This document shows positions 53,806 to 62,209 of a stretch of DNA of 64,000 nt, in pieces. The notes beneath the pieces are model-generated. The model was given only the letters and a program-made list of their open reading frames with translations. It searched no databases and was not told the origin of the DNA. Origin of the DNA: Ga0077527 sp038316355 (lineage in GTDB: Bacteria; Pseudomonadota; Gammaproteobacteria; Burkholderiales; SG8-41); NCBI GenBank assembly GCA_038316355.1, contig JBBQAO010000007.1:15929-79928 (forward strand), read 5' to 3'. Positions within the stretch are counted from its first letter, which is position 1, and each line of letters opens with the position of its first letter. A program made the position numbers and the translations under genes.

Positions 53806-54693
53806 TCAGGTCACCGGGTTTTCCAAAGTACCGATGGGCTCGATGGTGATGGCCACATGGTCACCCGGCTTGAGGTACTTTGGCGGATTGAAACCGATGC
53901 CGACGCCAGCGCAGGTGCCTGTAGCGATCAGGTCGCCAGGCTCCAGAGTCATGACCTTGGACAAATCCTCGATCAGTCGCGGAATGTCGAATATCAACTG
54001 GCTGACAAAAGCATCCTGGCGCAGCTCACCGTTGACCTTGGTGGTCAAGCGCAGCTGGGTCACATCCTTGATTTCATCGGCGGTGACGATGCACGGCCCC
54101 ATCGGACAGAACCCGTCGGGGCTTTTGCCAAGGAACCACTGCTTGTGGCGGTTCTGCAGGGTGCGCGCGGTGACGTCGTTGATGATGGTGTAGCCGTAAA
54201 CATGTTTATAGGCGTTTTTCTGCGTGATATTGCGACCGCCCTCGCCCATGACCACGGTCAGTTCGCCCTCATAATCAACGGAATTGGTGTAGTCGTTGGC
54301 GCTCGGTATGGCAACGCCCGGGCCGATGACCGAGTTCGGCCATTTGGTGAACATGATCGGCACATCGGGAATGGCGTTGGCGCCGGCACTGGCATCAAAG
54401 CCGCTGTTGTGGAATTCCATGGCGTGGTCGTGATAGTTCTTGCCAACGCAGAGTATGTTTTTCGCCGGGCGCGGAAACGGCGCCAGCAGCTTGACGCTCG
54501 CCAGCGGCAGACGGCCTTCGCCGCTTTTCACCACCTTGCGCGCGCGGGAGAGGCCTTTCTTGCCCAGCGCGACAAACGCCGTCATCTCCTTCGGCAGTCG
54601 TGTGGATGCCGACAGATCGACGACGGTGTTGGATTCCTTGTCGTGCACGCCGATGCGCGTACCCTTGTCATCGGAAAAAGTGACCAGACGCAT
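53806..54693 (-). CDS. Fumarylacetoacetate hydrolase family protein 2
   Basis: A 295-residue paralogue with DYEGELTVVMGEGG, YTIINDVTARTLQ, GPCIVTADEIKDVTQLRLTTKVNGE and IATGTCAGVGIGF. It is two bases from the first FAH gene, so the products may work in sequence or as a hetero-oligomer. The pair resembles decarboxylase/hydratase couples of meta-cleavage pathways, but the pathway is not established here. Confidence 0.9.
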   Translation of the reverse strand: MRLVTFSDDKGTRIGVHDKESNTVVDLSASTRLPKEMTAFVALGKKGLSRARKVVKSGEGRLPLASVKLLAPFPRPAKNILCVGKNYHDHAMEFHNSGFDASAGANAIPDVPIMFTKWPNSVIGPGVAIPSANDYTNSVDYEGELTVVMGEGGRNITQKNAYKHVYGYTIINDVTARTLQNRHKQWFLGKSPDGFCPMGPCIVTADEIKDVTQLRLTTKVNGELRQDAFVSQLIFDIPRLIEDLSKVMTLEPGDLIATGTCAGVGIGFNPPKYLKPGDHVAITIEPIGTLENPVT

Positions 54694-54720
54694 TTATTCA
54701 GCTCCTTGCAGTACGTTTAA

Positions 54721-54773
54721 CAATTTCTTTCAACGATTTCGCTCAACGATTTCGCTCAACAATTACGTTCAAC
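54721..54773 (+). repeat. 13-base tandem repeats upstream of FAH operon
   Basis: GATTTCGCTCAAC occurs twice (54735-54760), flanked by the degenerate copies AATTACGTTCAAC and ATTTCTTTCAAC. The array fills the gap between Bug 6 and the FAH genes and may be a regulator site or a slippage product. Confidence 0.6.
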
Positions 54774-54785
54774 ATAAACAACCGT

Positions 54786-55760
54786 TCAATCAGGTTTTGC
54801 ACCCGACACCTTGATCACCTGCGCCCACTTCGCAATATCGACATTCAGGTATTTTTCAAATTCGGATACCGACATGATCAGCGCCAGCGCACCCTGCTTG
54901 TCCCAAGCTGCCGCGGTTTCGGGACGCGAGGTCACCTTGGTGATCTCGGCATTCAGCTTGTCGGTGATCGCGCGCGCCGTACCTGCTGGCGCCATCACGC
55001 CCAGCCAGATCGGCGACTCATAACCCTTGACGCCTGCCTCCGACACCGTCGGTACTTCGGGCAGCACTTTCGAACGCTTCAGCCCGGTGGTGCCCAGCGC
55101 CCGCACGCGGCCAGCGCGAACATTCGAGGTCATCGTCGTCACTGCATCGAACATCATCTCCACCTGGCCGCTGATGACGCTGGTGCGCGCTTCGCCGCTG
55201 CCCTTGTGCGGAATGTGCACGATGTCCACTTTTGCCATCGACTTGAACAATTCACCGGCAAGGTGGTACGGTGTGCCGTTGCCCGACGACGCATAGTTGA
55301 GGCCCTTGGCTTTTGCCTTGGCCAGCTTGACCAGTTCGCCAACCGTCTTTGCCGGCACCGAAGGATGCACCACCAGCACCAGGTCCGAATAATTGATCGG
55401 CGCCACCGGCACAAAATCCTTCATCAGCGCGAAAGGCTTTTTCGGAATCAGCGTCTCATTGATGGTATGCGTGTTCGACATCAGCAGCAGCGTGTAGCCG
55501 TCGGGTGCCGACTTGGCAACCACATCGGTACCGATGATCGAACCCGCGCCGGGCCGGTTCTCGACCACGAAAGACTGCCCCAGCGGCTGCTGCATCTGCT
55601 GCGAGAGATAACGCGCATAAAGATCGGCCGGACCGCCCGCACCAAAAGGCACGATGATGCGGATCGGTTTGGTCGGGTAGTTCTGGGCGGCAGTCACACC
55701 GGCTACAGTCACCAGCATGAGTGTCGCCAGTCCGTGCAATGCCAAACGTGAACAATGCAT
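54786..55760 (-). CDS. Tripartite tricarboxylate transporter (Bug/TctC) binding protein 6
   Basis: A 324-residue exported binding protein with GGAGGAG before the ATG. Its signal peptide is MHCSRLALHGLATLMLVTVAGVTA. It carries YPTKPIRIIVPFGAGGPADLYARYL, VVENRPGAGSIIGTD and IPHKGSGEARTSVISGQVEM. It is the first gene of the leftward block that includes two FAH enzymes and TctABC. Upstream, 55761-56044 holds promoter space only. Confidence 0.92.
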   Translation of the reverse strand: MHCSRLALHGLATLMLVTVAGVTAAQNYPTKPIRIIVPFGAGGPADLYARYLSQQMQQPLGQSFVVENRPGAGSIIGTDVVAKSAPDGYTLLLMSNTHTINETLIPKKPFALMKDFVPVAPINYSDLVLVVHPSVPAKTVGELVKLAKAKAKGLNYASSGNGTPYHLAGELFKSMAKVDIVHIPHKGSGEARTSVISGQVEMMFDAVTTMTSNVRAGRVRALGTTGLKRSKVLPEVPTVSEAGVKGYESPIWLGVMAPAGTARAITDKLNAEITKVTSRPETAAAWDKQGALALIMSVSEFEKYLNVDIAKWAQVIKVSGAKPD

Positions 55761-56044
55761 CGTGTTCTCCTCCGGGAATGGTCAATCACCACGGGAAGCG
55801 CCAGCTGCGGATCACACCGGCAGGCGCTGATTGTCCACATATTGTAACCCACAGCCTCCGAAACCAACACCGTGCGTCATGCTGCATCGCGCGTGCAACC
55901 CGCTATACTCGCCTCAGCTGCACAGGAAAAATACATCATGCAGACGTTGCCGCTCACCATTGCAAGTCATGCGAAAACGCCTGTCACCCTTGATCCGATG
56001 TTCCAGTCTGTCGTGCCTGCAACCGGAACGATGTTTCATGCAAC

Positions 56045-57355
56045 ATGGCTGGTGAAAACGCCTTGCTGAGCCGAATTGTCACCGTGCGCCCGGGCGAAGT
56101 CCGCGCGTTGCTGTGGTCCTTCGCCTACTTCTTCTGCCTGCTCGCCGCCTATTACGTATTGCGCCCGGTGCGCGACGAAATGGGCCTCGCCGGCGGCATC
56201 AAAAATCTGCCCTGGCTGTTCACCGCGACTTTTGTCGTGATGCTCGCAGTGGTGCCGATATTCGGTGCTGTGGTCGCGCGTGTACCGCGGCATCGTTTCA
56301 TCCCGCTGGTCTATCATTTCTTCGTCGTCAACATCGTGATCTTCTGGCTGCTGCTGACTTTCAAAGTGGCCATGGCCGACACCGCACGCGTGTTCTTCGT
56401 GTGGATCAGCGTATTCAACCTGTTTGCGGTATCGGTGTTCTGGTCCTTCATGGCCGACCTGTATGGGTCGGAACAGGGCAAGCGTCTGTTCGGCTTTATC
56501 GCCGCCGGCGGCTCCGCCGGCGCGCTGCTTGGGCCGCTGATTGCAGTCGGCCTCGCCGAACCCATCGGCCGCGCCAACCTGCTGCTGATCGCGGCGCTGT
56601 TGCTCGAAGCTGCGGTGCTGTGCGCGATGCGTTTGGAAAGCGCTGCTGCAGCTTTCAAAAAATCCACTGAACCTGTCGCAGCCACCGCTTCCCGGAATGA
56701 CGGACTGGGCGGAAGCTGGATCGCCGGCCTCGGCATGGTGCTGCGCTCACCCTACCTCGCCGGTATCGCACTGTGGGTCGCGCTGCTGTCGCTGGCCGGT
56801 ACCTTCCTCTATTTCCAGCAGGCCAGCATCGTCGCCGCACTGTCGGATGATCCCAACCGGCGCACGGCGATTTTTGCGCGCATTGATCTCGCCGTCAGCC
56901 TGCTCACCATCGTCGTGCAGTTCGTTGTCACCGGAAAAATCATCCGCCGCTTCGGTGCGGGACCGGCCGCTGCCTTTCTGCCATTCGTGTTCGCAATGGG
57001 ATTCCTCGCGCTGGCACTGACGCCGATGCTATGGGTGGTCATCGCCTTCCAGGCCTTGCAGCGTGCGGCAAACTTCGCGATATCGAATCCGGCGCGTGAA
57101 TTGCTCTTCACCGTGGTCGAGCGCGAAGAAAAATACAAAGCCAAATATGTGATCGACAATGTCGTGTTCCGCGGCGGTGATGCCGCGAGCGGATGGTTTT
57201 TTCATGCGCTACGCGGGTTGGGTATGGAGCTCAGCACCATCTCGCTGGCCACAGTACCCGTTGCGCTGGGTTGGCTCGCACTGGCACTGACACTGGGACG
57301 CGCGCATGAAAAACGCGCAGCGGCCCATCCTTCACCCTCACCTGCAGAGATATAA
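56045..57355 (+). CDS. NTP/NDP exchange transporter-like MFS protein
   Basis: A 436-residue, 12-helix membrane protein. The N-terminal FFCLLAAYYVLRPVRDEMG and SVFWSFMADLYGSEQGKRLFGFIAAGGSAGALLGP are typical of the Npt/Tlc nucleotide-transporter-like group. True Tlc proteins serve intracellular parasites, but free-living bacteria carry related proteins of unknown substrate. It overlaps nothing and precedes an aldo/keto reductase gene by four bases. Confidence 0.8.
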   Translation: MAGENALLSRIVTVRPGEVRALLWSFAYFFCLLAAYYVLRPVRDEMGLAGGIKNLPWLFTATFVVMLAVVPIFGAVVARVPRHRFIPLVYHFFVVNIVIFWLLLTFKVAMADTARVFFVWISVFNLFAVSVFWSFMADLYGSEQGKRLFGFIAAGGSAGALLGPLIAVGLAEPIGRANLLLIAALLLEAAVLCAMRLESAAAAFKKSTEPVAATASRNDGLGGSWIAGLGMVLRSPYLAGIALWVALLSLAGTFLYFQQASIVAALSDDPNRRTAIFARIDLAVSLLTIVVQFVVTGKIIRRFGAGPAAAFLPFVFAMGFLALALTPMLWVVIAFQALQRAANFAISNPARELLFTVVEREEKYKAKYVIDNVVFRGGDAASGWFFHALRGLGMELSTISLATVPVALGWLALALTLGRAHEKRAAAHPSPSPAEI

Positions 57356-57359
57356 ATTT

Positions 57360-58322
57360 ATGAATAAAATCAATAGTTTATACTCGCGCCGCGAAATGCT
57401 CGTGCTGGGCGCAGGCGTGACGGCCGGCGCTTTGCTCCCCGGCCTCTGTGCAGCGCAGAACAGTGCCAAACACCTGCTCGCTCGGGCTATTCCCAAATCG
57501 AAAGAAATGCTGCCGGTGATCGGCCTCGGCACTGCAATCATTTTTGACATTGACAGCGATGCCGAGAAACGCGCCGAACGCACCAAGGTCATCCACACGC
57601 TGCTCGATAGCGGCGCAAAACTCATCGATATAGCACCTTCGTACGGCACTGCGGAGGCCGTGGTCGGCGATCTGCTCGCCGCGATGAAGGTGCGAGACAA
57701 GGTGTTCCTTGCCACCAAAGTGCGCTCGAACAACAACGAGGCCTTTGTCGCGCAGATGAAACAATCGCAGCAACGACTGCATACGCCAAAGTTCGACCTA
57801 ATGCAGATGCACAACGTCGGCTTCCTCGACCGCAAGATGTTCGCTTCGCAGCTCGCCATCGTGCGCGAGTGGAAACAGCAGGGCATCTTCCGCTACCTCG
57901 GTGTCACCCACTCGCAGGATCAGGAACGTGCCAATGACCGCCTGATCGAAATCATGCAGCAGGACAAGCTCGACTTCATCCAGGTGAACTACTCGATGGC
58001 CGAGCGCAGCGTCGAGCAGCGCCTGCTGGCGGCAGCCGCCGATACCGGCACGGCGGTGCTGTGCAACCTGCCCTTCGGTCGCGGCCAGTTGTTTCGTGCG
58101 ATGCGCGGCAAAGCGGTGCCGGACTGGGCGGCAGAATTCGACGCCACGACCTGGGGTCAGTTTTTCCTCAAATACCTGCTGTCGAATAACGCTGTCAACG
58201 CGGTGATTCCCGGCACCGACAAGGTTGAATACATGGTCGACAATCTGAATGCCGGACGCGGCCGCCTGCCCGACGCGGCAATGCGCAAGCGGATGACGGC
58301 ATTCATCGATCCGCTACTTTGA
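57360..58322 (+). CDS. Exported aldo/keto reductase 1 (Tat-like signal)
   Basis: A 320-residue protein with an N-terminal leader SRREMLVLGAGVTAGALLPG that fits a twin-arginine signal. The aldo/keto reductase barrel follows: IDIAPSYGTAEAVVGDLL holds the catalytic Tyr, VFLATKVRS the Lys, and NAVIPGTDKVEYMVDNLNAG is the cofactor-binding C-terminal part. A periplasmic NAD(P)-type enzyme is unusual unless the cofactor is folded in before Tat export, which such a signal allows. A paralogue lies at 63011. Confidence 0.83.
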   Translation: MNKINSLYSRREMLVLGAGVTAGALLPGLCAAQNSAKHLLARAIPKSKEMLPVIGLGTAIIFDIDSDAEKRAERTKVIHTLLDSGAKLIDIAPSYGTAEAVVGDLLAAMKVRDKVFLATKVRSNNNEAFVAQMKQSQQRLHTPKFDLMQMHNVGFLDRKMFASQLAIVREWKQQGIFRYLGVTHSQDQERANDRLIEIMQQDKLDFIQVNYSMAERSVEQRLLAAAADTGTAVLCNLPFGRGQLFRAMRGKAVPDWAAEFDATTWGQFFLKYLLSNNAVNAVIPGTDKVEYMVDNLNAGRGRLPDAAMRKRMTAFIDPLL

Positions 58323-58342
58323 CAGAACTGACACAAAATCGT

Positions 58343-58426
58343 CGTCACTCCGGCGAAAGCCGGAGTCCAGAATACTGGCTCAACGAAAGCAAGGTCCCTG
58401 GATTCCAGGCTTTCGCCGGAATGACG
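58343..58426. repeat. REP-like inverted repeat (CCGGCGAAAGCCGGA type)
   Basis: CGTCACTCCGGCGAAAGCCGGAG faces TTCGCCGGAATGACG in an imperfect inverted pair. This is a common proteobacterial intergenic palindrome, here directly after the aldo/keto reductase gene and able to act as a transcript end. Confidence 0.75.
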
Positions 58427-58437
58427 CAAATTATATG

Positions 58438-58509
58438 TAGGGCGCAATAACCAACGGGCATTGCGCCGTATGGCAATCGGTGCAATGCCCGTTGGTTATT
58501 GCCCCCTAC
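58438..58509. repeat. 31-base inverted repeat (GCAATAACCAACGGGCATTGC type)
   Basis: Arms 58438-58468 and 58479-58509 match at 29 of 31 positions around a 10-base loop. It looks like a small non-coding mobile palindrome. The AT-rich stretch 58510-58582 has no gene. Confidence 0.8.
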
Positions 58510-58582
58510 GAACCGCCCCAGATTACTCACCCTGCATCATTTTTCTTTTTATCAACCTGACCATGGCAGAACCGATAGCCCA

Positions 58583-58801
58583 TCAGGCAAGAATCAAGAC
58601 AACTATTCCACTCATTAAAATCATCATATAAATTTCTGAGCCAGGTTGCCCCACAATCGCCGCATTCACGTCAATTCCAAAAATAGCCGCAAGCCTTGCG
58701 CCATACCACTCGCCTAAAACAAGCACGAAAATAACGGCGGTGATTGTTGGCACCGCAACCAATGTCGATATTGGCCCACTGGTTAATTTACTCAACAACA
58801 T
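58583..58801 (-). CDS. Small two-helix membrane protein
   Basis: A 72-residue protein with two hydrophobic segments (residues about 11-29 and 55-71) and TAGGAG ahead of its ATG. It starts six bases after the ketopantoate-reductase-like gene ends, so it is read with it. I do not recognise the family. Confidence 0.6.
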   Translation of the reverse strand: MLLSKLTSGPISTLVAVPTITAVIFVLVLGEWYGARLAAIFGIDVNAAIVGQPGSEIYMMILMSGIVVLILA

Positions 58802-58807
58802 TTACTC

Positions 58808-59824
58808 CTATGCCCGCTTCACCGGTCGTATCGCCACGCCATCCGCGCAGATGCGCTGATTCACCAGATTCACGCAAGCCGCCACGACATTCAGCGACGG
58901 CGTCGCCACGCCCGTCAGCGCGCCAAGTTCCAGCACGACGTTGACGATCGCATCCATCTCCAGCGGCCGGCCGGCGCGCACGTCCTGCAATGTCGAGGTC
59001 GGCAGCGACACGCGTTTGGCAACACCACTGACGATCGCTTCGGGATCGGCATCCAGTTTGGTCCCCACCGCCGCCGCCACCGCGATCACTTCGCGCATCA
59101 AAGCCACGGCCAGCGGCCGGGTGCCGGGAAATTCCGCCACTTCGCGCCCGGTGGACTGGGTGATCGCACCCAGCGAGTTCCACACCGCATTGCCGGTCAG
59201 CTTGGTCCACTTCACCTTGCGCACATCGTCGGACACCCTGCCGTTCCAGCCGGCGCGGGTGGTCATCGCCGCGATTTCCTGAACGCGTGGCGTCACGCTG
59301 TTGTTGATCTCGCCGATGACCAGCGCATCGGTCTCGGCATCCGGCAATTTGATGTGCCCCGGTGCAATCATGTCCGCCGGTTTCAGTGCCGTGCCGCCGA
59401 TGATCATCTGCGGCTCGAAGGTGCGCGACAGTACGCCGTCGGGATCCACGGTTTTCAGCTGCGTGCCCTTGTACTTTGAATCGATGCCCTGGAAATACCA
59501 CCAGGGGATGCCGTTCTGCGGAAATACAAACACGCCGTCCTTGGCCACCAGGCCGCGCAGATGCTGGGCCGCGTCCGCGATCTGCTGCGATTTCAGGGTC
59601 ACAAAAACCACATCGTACGGCCCCTTCTCTTCGCCGGGTTTGCACACCCGCACCTTGATCGGCTCGGGGCGTCCGCTGCGCGGGCCTTCGAGCTGGATGC
59701 CGCGTGACGACAGCGCATCGTATTGCGCGCCGCGCGCCACCAGGGTCACGTCCTCGCCCGCTGCCGTGAGAATCGCGCCGAGGTAACCACCGATTGCGCC
59801 TGCGCCATAGACCAGTATTTTCAT
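58808..59824 (-). CDS. Ketopantoate reductase family protein
   Basis: A 338-residue ApbA/PanE-type NADP-dependent reductase. It begins MKILVYGAGAIGGYLGAILTAAGEDVTLVARG, with the GAGAIGG dinucleotide motif. VKWTKLTGNAVWNSLGAIT supplies the conserved Lys and Asn, and LDADPEAIVSGV plus PLEMDAIVNVVLELG form the C-terminal domain. PanE reduces 2-dehydropantoate, but many paralogues act on other 2-keto acids, so pantothenate synthesis is not proven. Confidence 0.85.
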   Translation of the reverse strand: MKILVYGAGAIGGYLGAILTAAGEDVTLVARGAQYDALSSRGIQLEGPRSGRPEPIKVRVCKPGEEKGPYDVVFVTLKSQQIADAAQHLRGLVAKDGVFVFPQNGIPWWYFQGIDSKYKGTQLKTVDPDGVLSRTFEPQMIIGGTALKPADMIAPGHIKLPDAETDALVIGEINNSVTPRVQEIAAMTTRAGWNGRVSDDVRKVKWTKLTGNAVWNSLGAITQSTGREVAEFPGTRPLAVALMREVIAVAAAVGTKLDADPEAIVSGVAKRVSLPTSTLQDVRAGRPLEMDAIVNVVLELGALTGVATPSLNVVAACVNLVNQRICADGVAIRPVKRA

Positions 59825-59892
59825 GAGCAGGATTGCCTTGTCGTTGTTGTGATCAGTTGCTTGGATTGCAGACTTGAAATCATTTTCGGATA

Positions 59893-60162
59893 TTACCGGT
59901 ATACCTCACTGCGGCTACCGATCTGGACGACCAGCACGCACAACGCGCCATCCTGCATGTCACAGATCACCCGGTAATCACCCACGCGGTAGCGCCAGAA
60001 TGTACCCAGGGTATTGCCCGTCAATGCTTTGCCCGTATTGCGCGGATCAATGCTGGCAGCAACGCGGTCATCCATGTAATCGACAATACGGCGCGCAACT
60101 TGGCGGTCGAGCTTGCTCAGCTGGCGTGTTGCGGTCCCGGTATAACTAATCGTCCAGGCCAA
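59893..60162 (-). CDS. RelE/ParE-family toxin
   Basis: An 89-residue RelE-superfamily toxin. YTGTATRQLSKLDRQVARRIVDYM, LTGNTLGTFWRYRVGDYRVICDMQDG and VVQIGSRSEVYR are the expected blocks. RelE toxins cleave mRNA on the ribosome; ParE members poison gyrase, and the sequence favours RelE. It overlaps the antitoxin gene by 17 bases. Confidence 0.88.
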   Translation of the reverse strand: MAWTISYTGTATRQLSKLDRQVARRIVDYMDDRVAASIDPRNTGKALTGNTLGTFWRYRVGDYRVICDMQDGALCVLVVQIGSRSEVYR

Positions 60163-60373
60163 GCTCTGTTCTCACTTGCGCACTTGAATAAACAGGCTCC
60201 TCGCCTTTGCGCACCTGTTCGAGCGTATTCGCAGCAAGGTAATAATCTTCGAGATCTTCAATACCCCGCTCGATCATTTCGCGCAGGTAATAGGCTTTGG
60301 TGCGCCCCGTTTGCGCAGCCAGCTGGTCGATGCGCTGCTCGACTGTGGGGTCAAGGCGGATGGAAGTGGCCAT
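60146..60373 (-). CDS. Ribbon-helix-helix antitoxin (RelB/DinJ-like)
   Basis: A 75-residue antitoxin. The N-terminal ATSIRLDPTVEQRIDQLAAQTGRTKAYYLREMIERGIE is a ribbon-helix-helix DNA-binding domain, and the acidic C-terminal part would wrap the toxin. It precedes and overlaps the RelE-type toxin. The pair should repress its own promoter through the palindrome at 60421. Confidence 0.88.
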   Translation of the reverse strand: MATSIRLDPTVEQRIDQLAAQTGRTKAYYLREMIERGIEDLEDYYLAANTLEQVRKGEEPVYSSAQVRTELGLDD

Positions 60374-60420
60374 GAAAAATCCTCAGTTTGCTCAGAAAGT
60401 GAAGGTGGAAATCAGCATGT

Positions 60421-60446
60421 GAATACGTGTATTCGATGTATTCTAC
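60421..60446 (-). promoter_or_regulatory. Likely operator of the toxin-antitoxin operon
   Basis: GAATAC/GTATTC arms (60421-60434) form a palindrome, and a second GTATTC follows within ten bases (60436-60441). Paired half-sites upstream of a ribbon-helix-helix gene are the usual layout. The gap 60447-60557 shows nothing else. Confidence 0.5.
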
Positions 60447-60557
60447 GTCAAATTTGCCACCCCTCCAATTTCGAATAAAGCCAAGGCGATATTCATCGCT
60501 GAATAATAATGCTAATAAAAACAATTAATTACGATGAATTTCCGGCACTACTCGCGC

Positions 60558-61103
60558 CTAAGCTGCTACCAGCTTCGCCAGCGCCGGCTCCAATGCCGCA
60601 TCTGCCAGCGCCGCCAATTCCGCGGCTGTGCGATTCTGGATCGGATGCGACACATAGACGATGGCCGGGTCAAAACCCAGCGCCTTGCTCTGCACCGCCA
60701 CGGCGTCCCTGAATTCGGTCGTCACCACGGACACCCCCGGCAGGCCCAGCCCATCAAAGGTCATCAGGTCGTGCAGACTGCACGACGTGCATGACCCTCA
60801 GTCCGAGAGCCCGATCAGCACCACATCGACTTCTTCAACCACCTTGGCGACGACTTCCTGCGGTGCAACCTTGGCATTGGTCGGCTTGGCATAACGCTTG
60901 GTCTTGATGCCGCGCTCGGCCATGCGCTGTTCCACTCGATTTAAAAACTCATCGCTGCGCGTCTTGCCGATGTCGAACAGGCCAACGGTCAGGCCATCGA
61001 GTGATTTCGGCGGTACGCGACGCGCGCGCATCACGGCTTCGGTTTCGGCTGTCGGATCGCGCAGCCAGGTGAGTTGTTCATTGGTACTCATGTTGGCATT
61101 CAT
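60558..61103 (-). CDS. UGSC family selenoprotein (selenocysteine encoded by in-frame TGA)
   Basis: A 181-residue protein if TGA 60800-60798 is read as selenocysteine at residue 102. The frame runs on without break as LIGLSD-U-GSCTSCSLHDLMTFDGLGLPGVSVVTTEF. The U-G-S-C motif defines the 'UGSC' (seleno)protein family; others have Cys here. Before it lie GLTVGLFDIGKTRSDEF and VEEVDVVLIGLSD, a Rossmann-like strand leading into the redox loop. AAGGAGG sits seven bases before the ATG at 61103, which shares a base with the previous stop (TGATG). It is cotranscribed with the thioredoxin-like and 362-residue genes upstream. A reductase or peroxidase-like redox role is inferred. Confidence 0.88.
60759..60796 (-). 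promoter_or_regulatory. SECIS-like hairpin after the UGSC TGA
   Basis: Directly after the TGA the RNA can form a 38-nt hairpin of 15 pairs with one bulge and one mismatch. The apex is GTCGTGC/GCACGAC with loop AGTCT. The run GTCTGCAC lies at offsets 20-27 from the TGA, the same eight bases at the same offsets as in the E. coli fdhF SECIS. I compared it from memory of the fdhF sequence. Confidence 0.85.
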
Positions 61104-62191
61104 CAACGCACCTCCTTGGTCACGGGTTGTAGTTCAACAGGGTTACGACCGGCCAGCCATCCCGGCAGGATCGCCGAGAACAGGCCGGCTGCGCCGCCGG
61201 CACGCACCACCATCAGACAGCCTTCATGAAACTTCGGCACCTGTTCGCCGGCGCGGCTCGCCGGGATGCCTTCACCAACACCGTCAACACCCGCAACGAG
61301 TTCCGCACCGGGGCGTATCGTCGCCTCATGCAGTGCGCGCTCAATCTGTGCGCGATCCCAGCCGGCCTCTTTGTAAATCGCGTAATGCTCCGGCGACAGC
61401 ACGACCACCACCCGCGCCGACTGCACCAGTTTCGGATGGCCGATTTTCACCAGTGACATTGCGAACGACTTCGTCAATGCTTCCGCCGTTCGTGATTTCT
61501 GGTCGACAAAGGCTTCCGGCCCGTGACCCTGGAACAGTGTCACCGTCGATGTGCCGGGCGCAAAACCGCGCGCCACCGACAGCGGCTGCCATGACGAATC
61601 CGATTCATCCTCGGCAAAACACAAAGTAAACTTGCTCGGCGCGCCCAGCGTCGAACGGTCCGCTTCACCGGGACGCCCGCCACCAACATTGCGCACAATC
61701 AGGTTCAGCGCGCGACCGATGCTGGCATTGGCGCGGTTGCCCTGCCCCAGCGCATTGATGCCGCTGTTCATGCCGATGCGCTTGGCAATGGGGCCATTGA
61801 CGATGATCACCGGACTGGAAAAATAAGTTGTCGCCAGCACGCCGTGCAGGGTAAATACCGGCTCCAGCGCGGCCTCGATCGCGGCGAGCAGCACCGGCAT
61901 GTATTCGGGCCGGCAGCCCGCCATTACCGCGTTGATCGCGACTTTTTCGATGGTGCATTCGGCGAGGTTGGGCGGAATTTTTCCGACGATCTCATCGGGC
62001 TTGCGCGGCGTGCCCTTCAGCATCGCAATCACGCGCTCATCGGTCGGCGGTGTCACCGGCAGGCCATCGGTCCAGCCGCGCTGGAAACAGATCTCGACCG
62101 GATCAGATTCAGCAGCATAGCCAATTTTTCGCGCCGCCAGCCACAGGGCGCCGCTGTGTTTTGCTTCCAGTTTCTCAGCCACCCCGGGCAT
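61103..62191 (-). CDS. Conserved protein of unknown function linked to UGSC selenoprotein
   Basis: A 362-residue protein from the ATG at 62191. Conserved-looking blocks are EICFQRGWTDGLPVTPPTDERVIAML, VGKIPPNLAECTIEKVAINAVMAGCRPEYMPVLLAAIEA and NGPIAKRIGMNSGINALGQGNRANASIGRAL. It has no signal peptide. I know it only as a neighbour of thioredoxin-like and UGSC proteins. The frame is open upstream through a TGA at 62209-62207 into the thioredoxin-like gene, so it may be the second half of one 482-residue selenoprotein. No good ribosome site precedes the ATG, which favours readthrough. Confidence 0.75.
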   Translation of the reverse strand: MPGVAEKLEAKHSGALWLAARKIGYAAESDPVEICFQRGWTDGLPVTPPTDERVIAMLKGTPRKPDEIVGKIPPNLAECTIEKVAINAVMAGCRPEYMPVLLAAIEAALEPVFTLHGVLATTYFSSPVIIVNGPIAKRIGMNSGINALGQGNRANASIGRALNLIVRNVGGGRPGEADRSTLGAPSKFTLCFAEDESDSSWQPLSVARGFAPGTSTVTLFQGHGPEAFVDQKSRTAEALTKSFAMSLVKIGHPKLVQSARVVVVLSPEHYAIYKEAGWDRAQIERALHEATIRPGAELVAGVDGVGEGIPASRAGEQVPKFHEGCLMVVRAGGAAGLFSAILPGWLAGRNPVELQPVTKEVR

Positions 62192-62209
62192 GAGTGAAAG
62201 CGACCCTCA
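62174..62209 (-). other. In-frame TGA between thioredoxin-like and 362-residue domains, with SECIS-like hairpin
   Basis: The TGA (62209-62207) gives LQPG-U-GSLSL if read through. From offset 13 the RNA forms CTCA-(bulged T)-GCC, a six-base loop CGGGGT, then GGC-TGAG. A bulged U below a six-base G/U loop is the layout of bacterial SECIS elements. The loop is not the canonical GGTC, so this is a candidate only. Confidence 0.5.

Noticed and set aside
55938..56068. Short open frame upstream of the nucleotide-transporter-like gene
   Set aside because: No ribosome site, no recognisable protein pattern, and it overlaps the start of the larger real gene.
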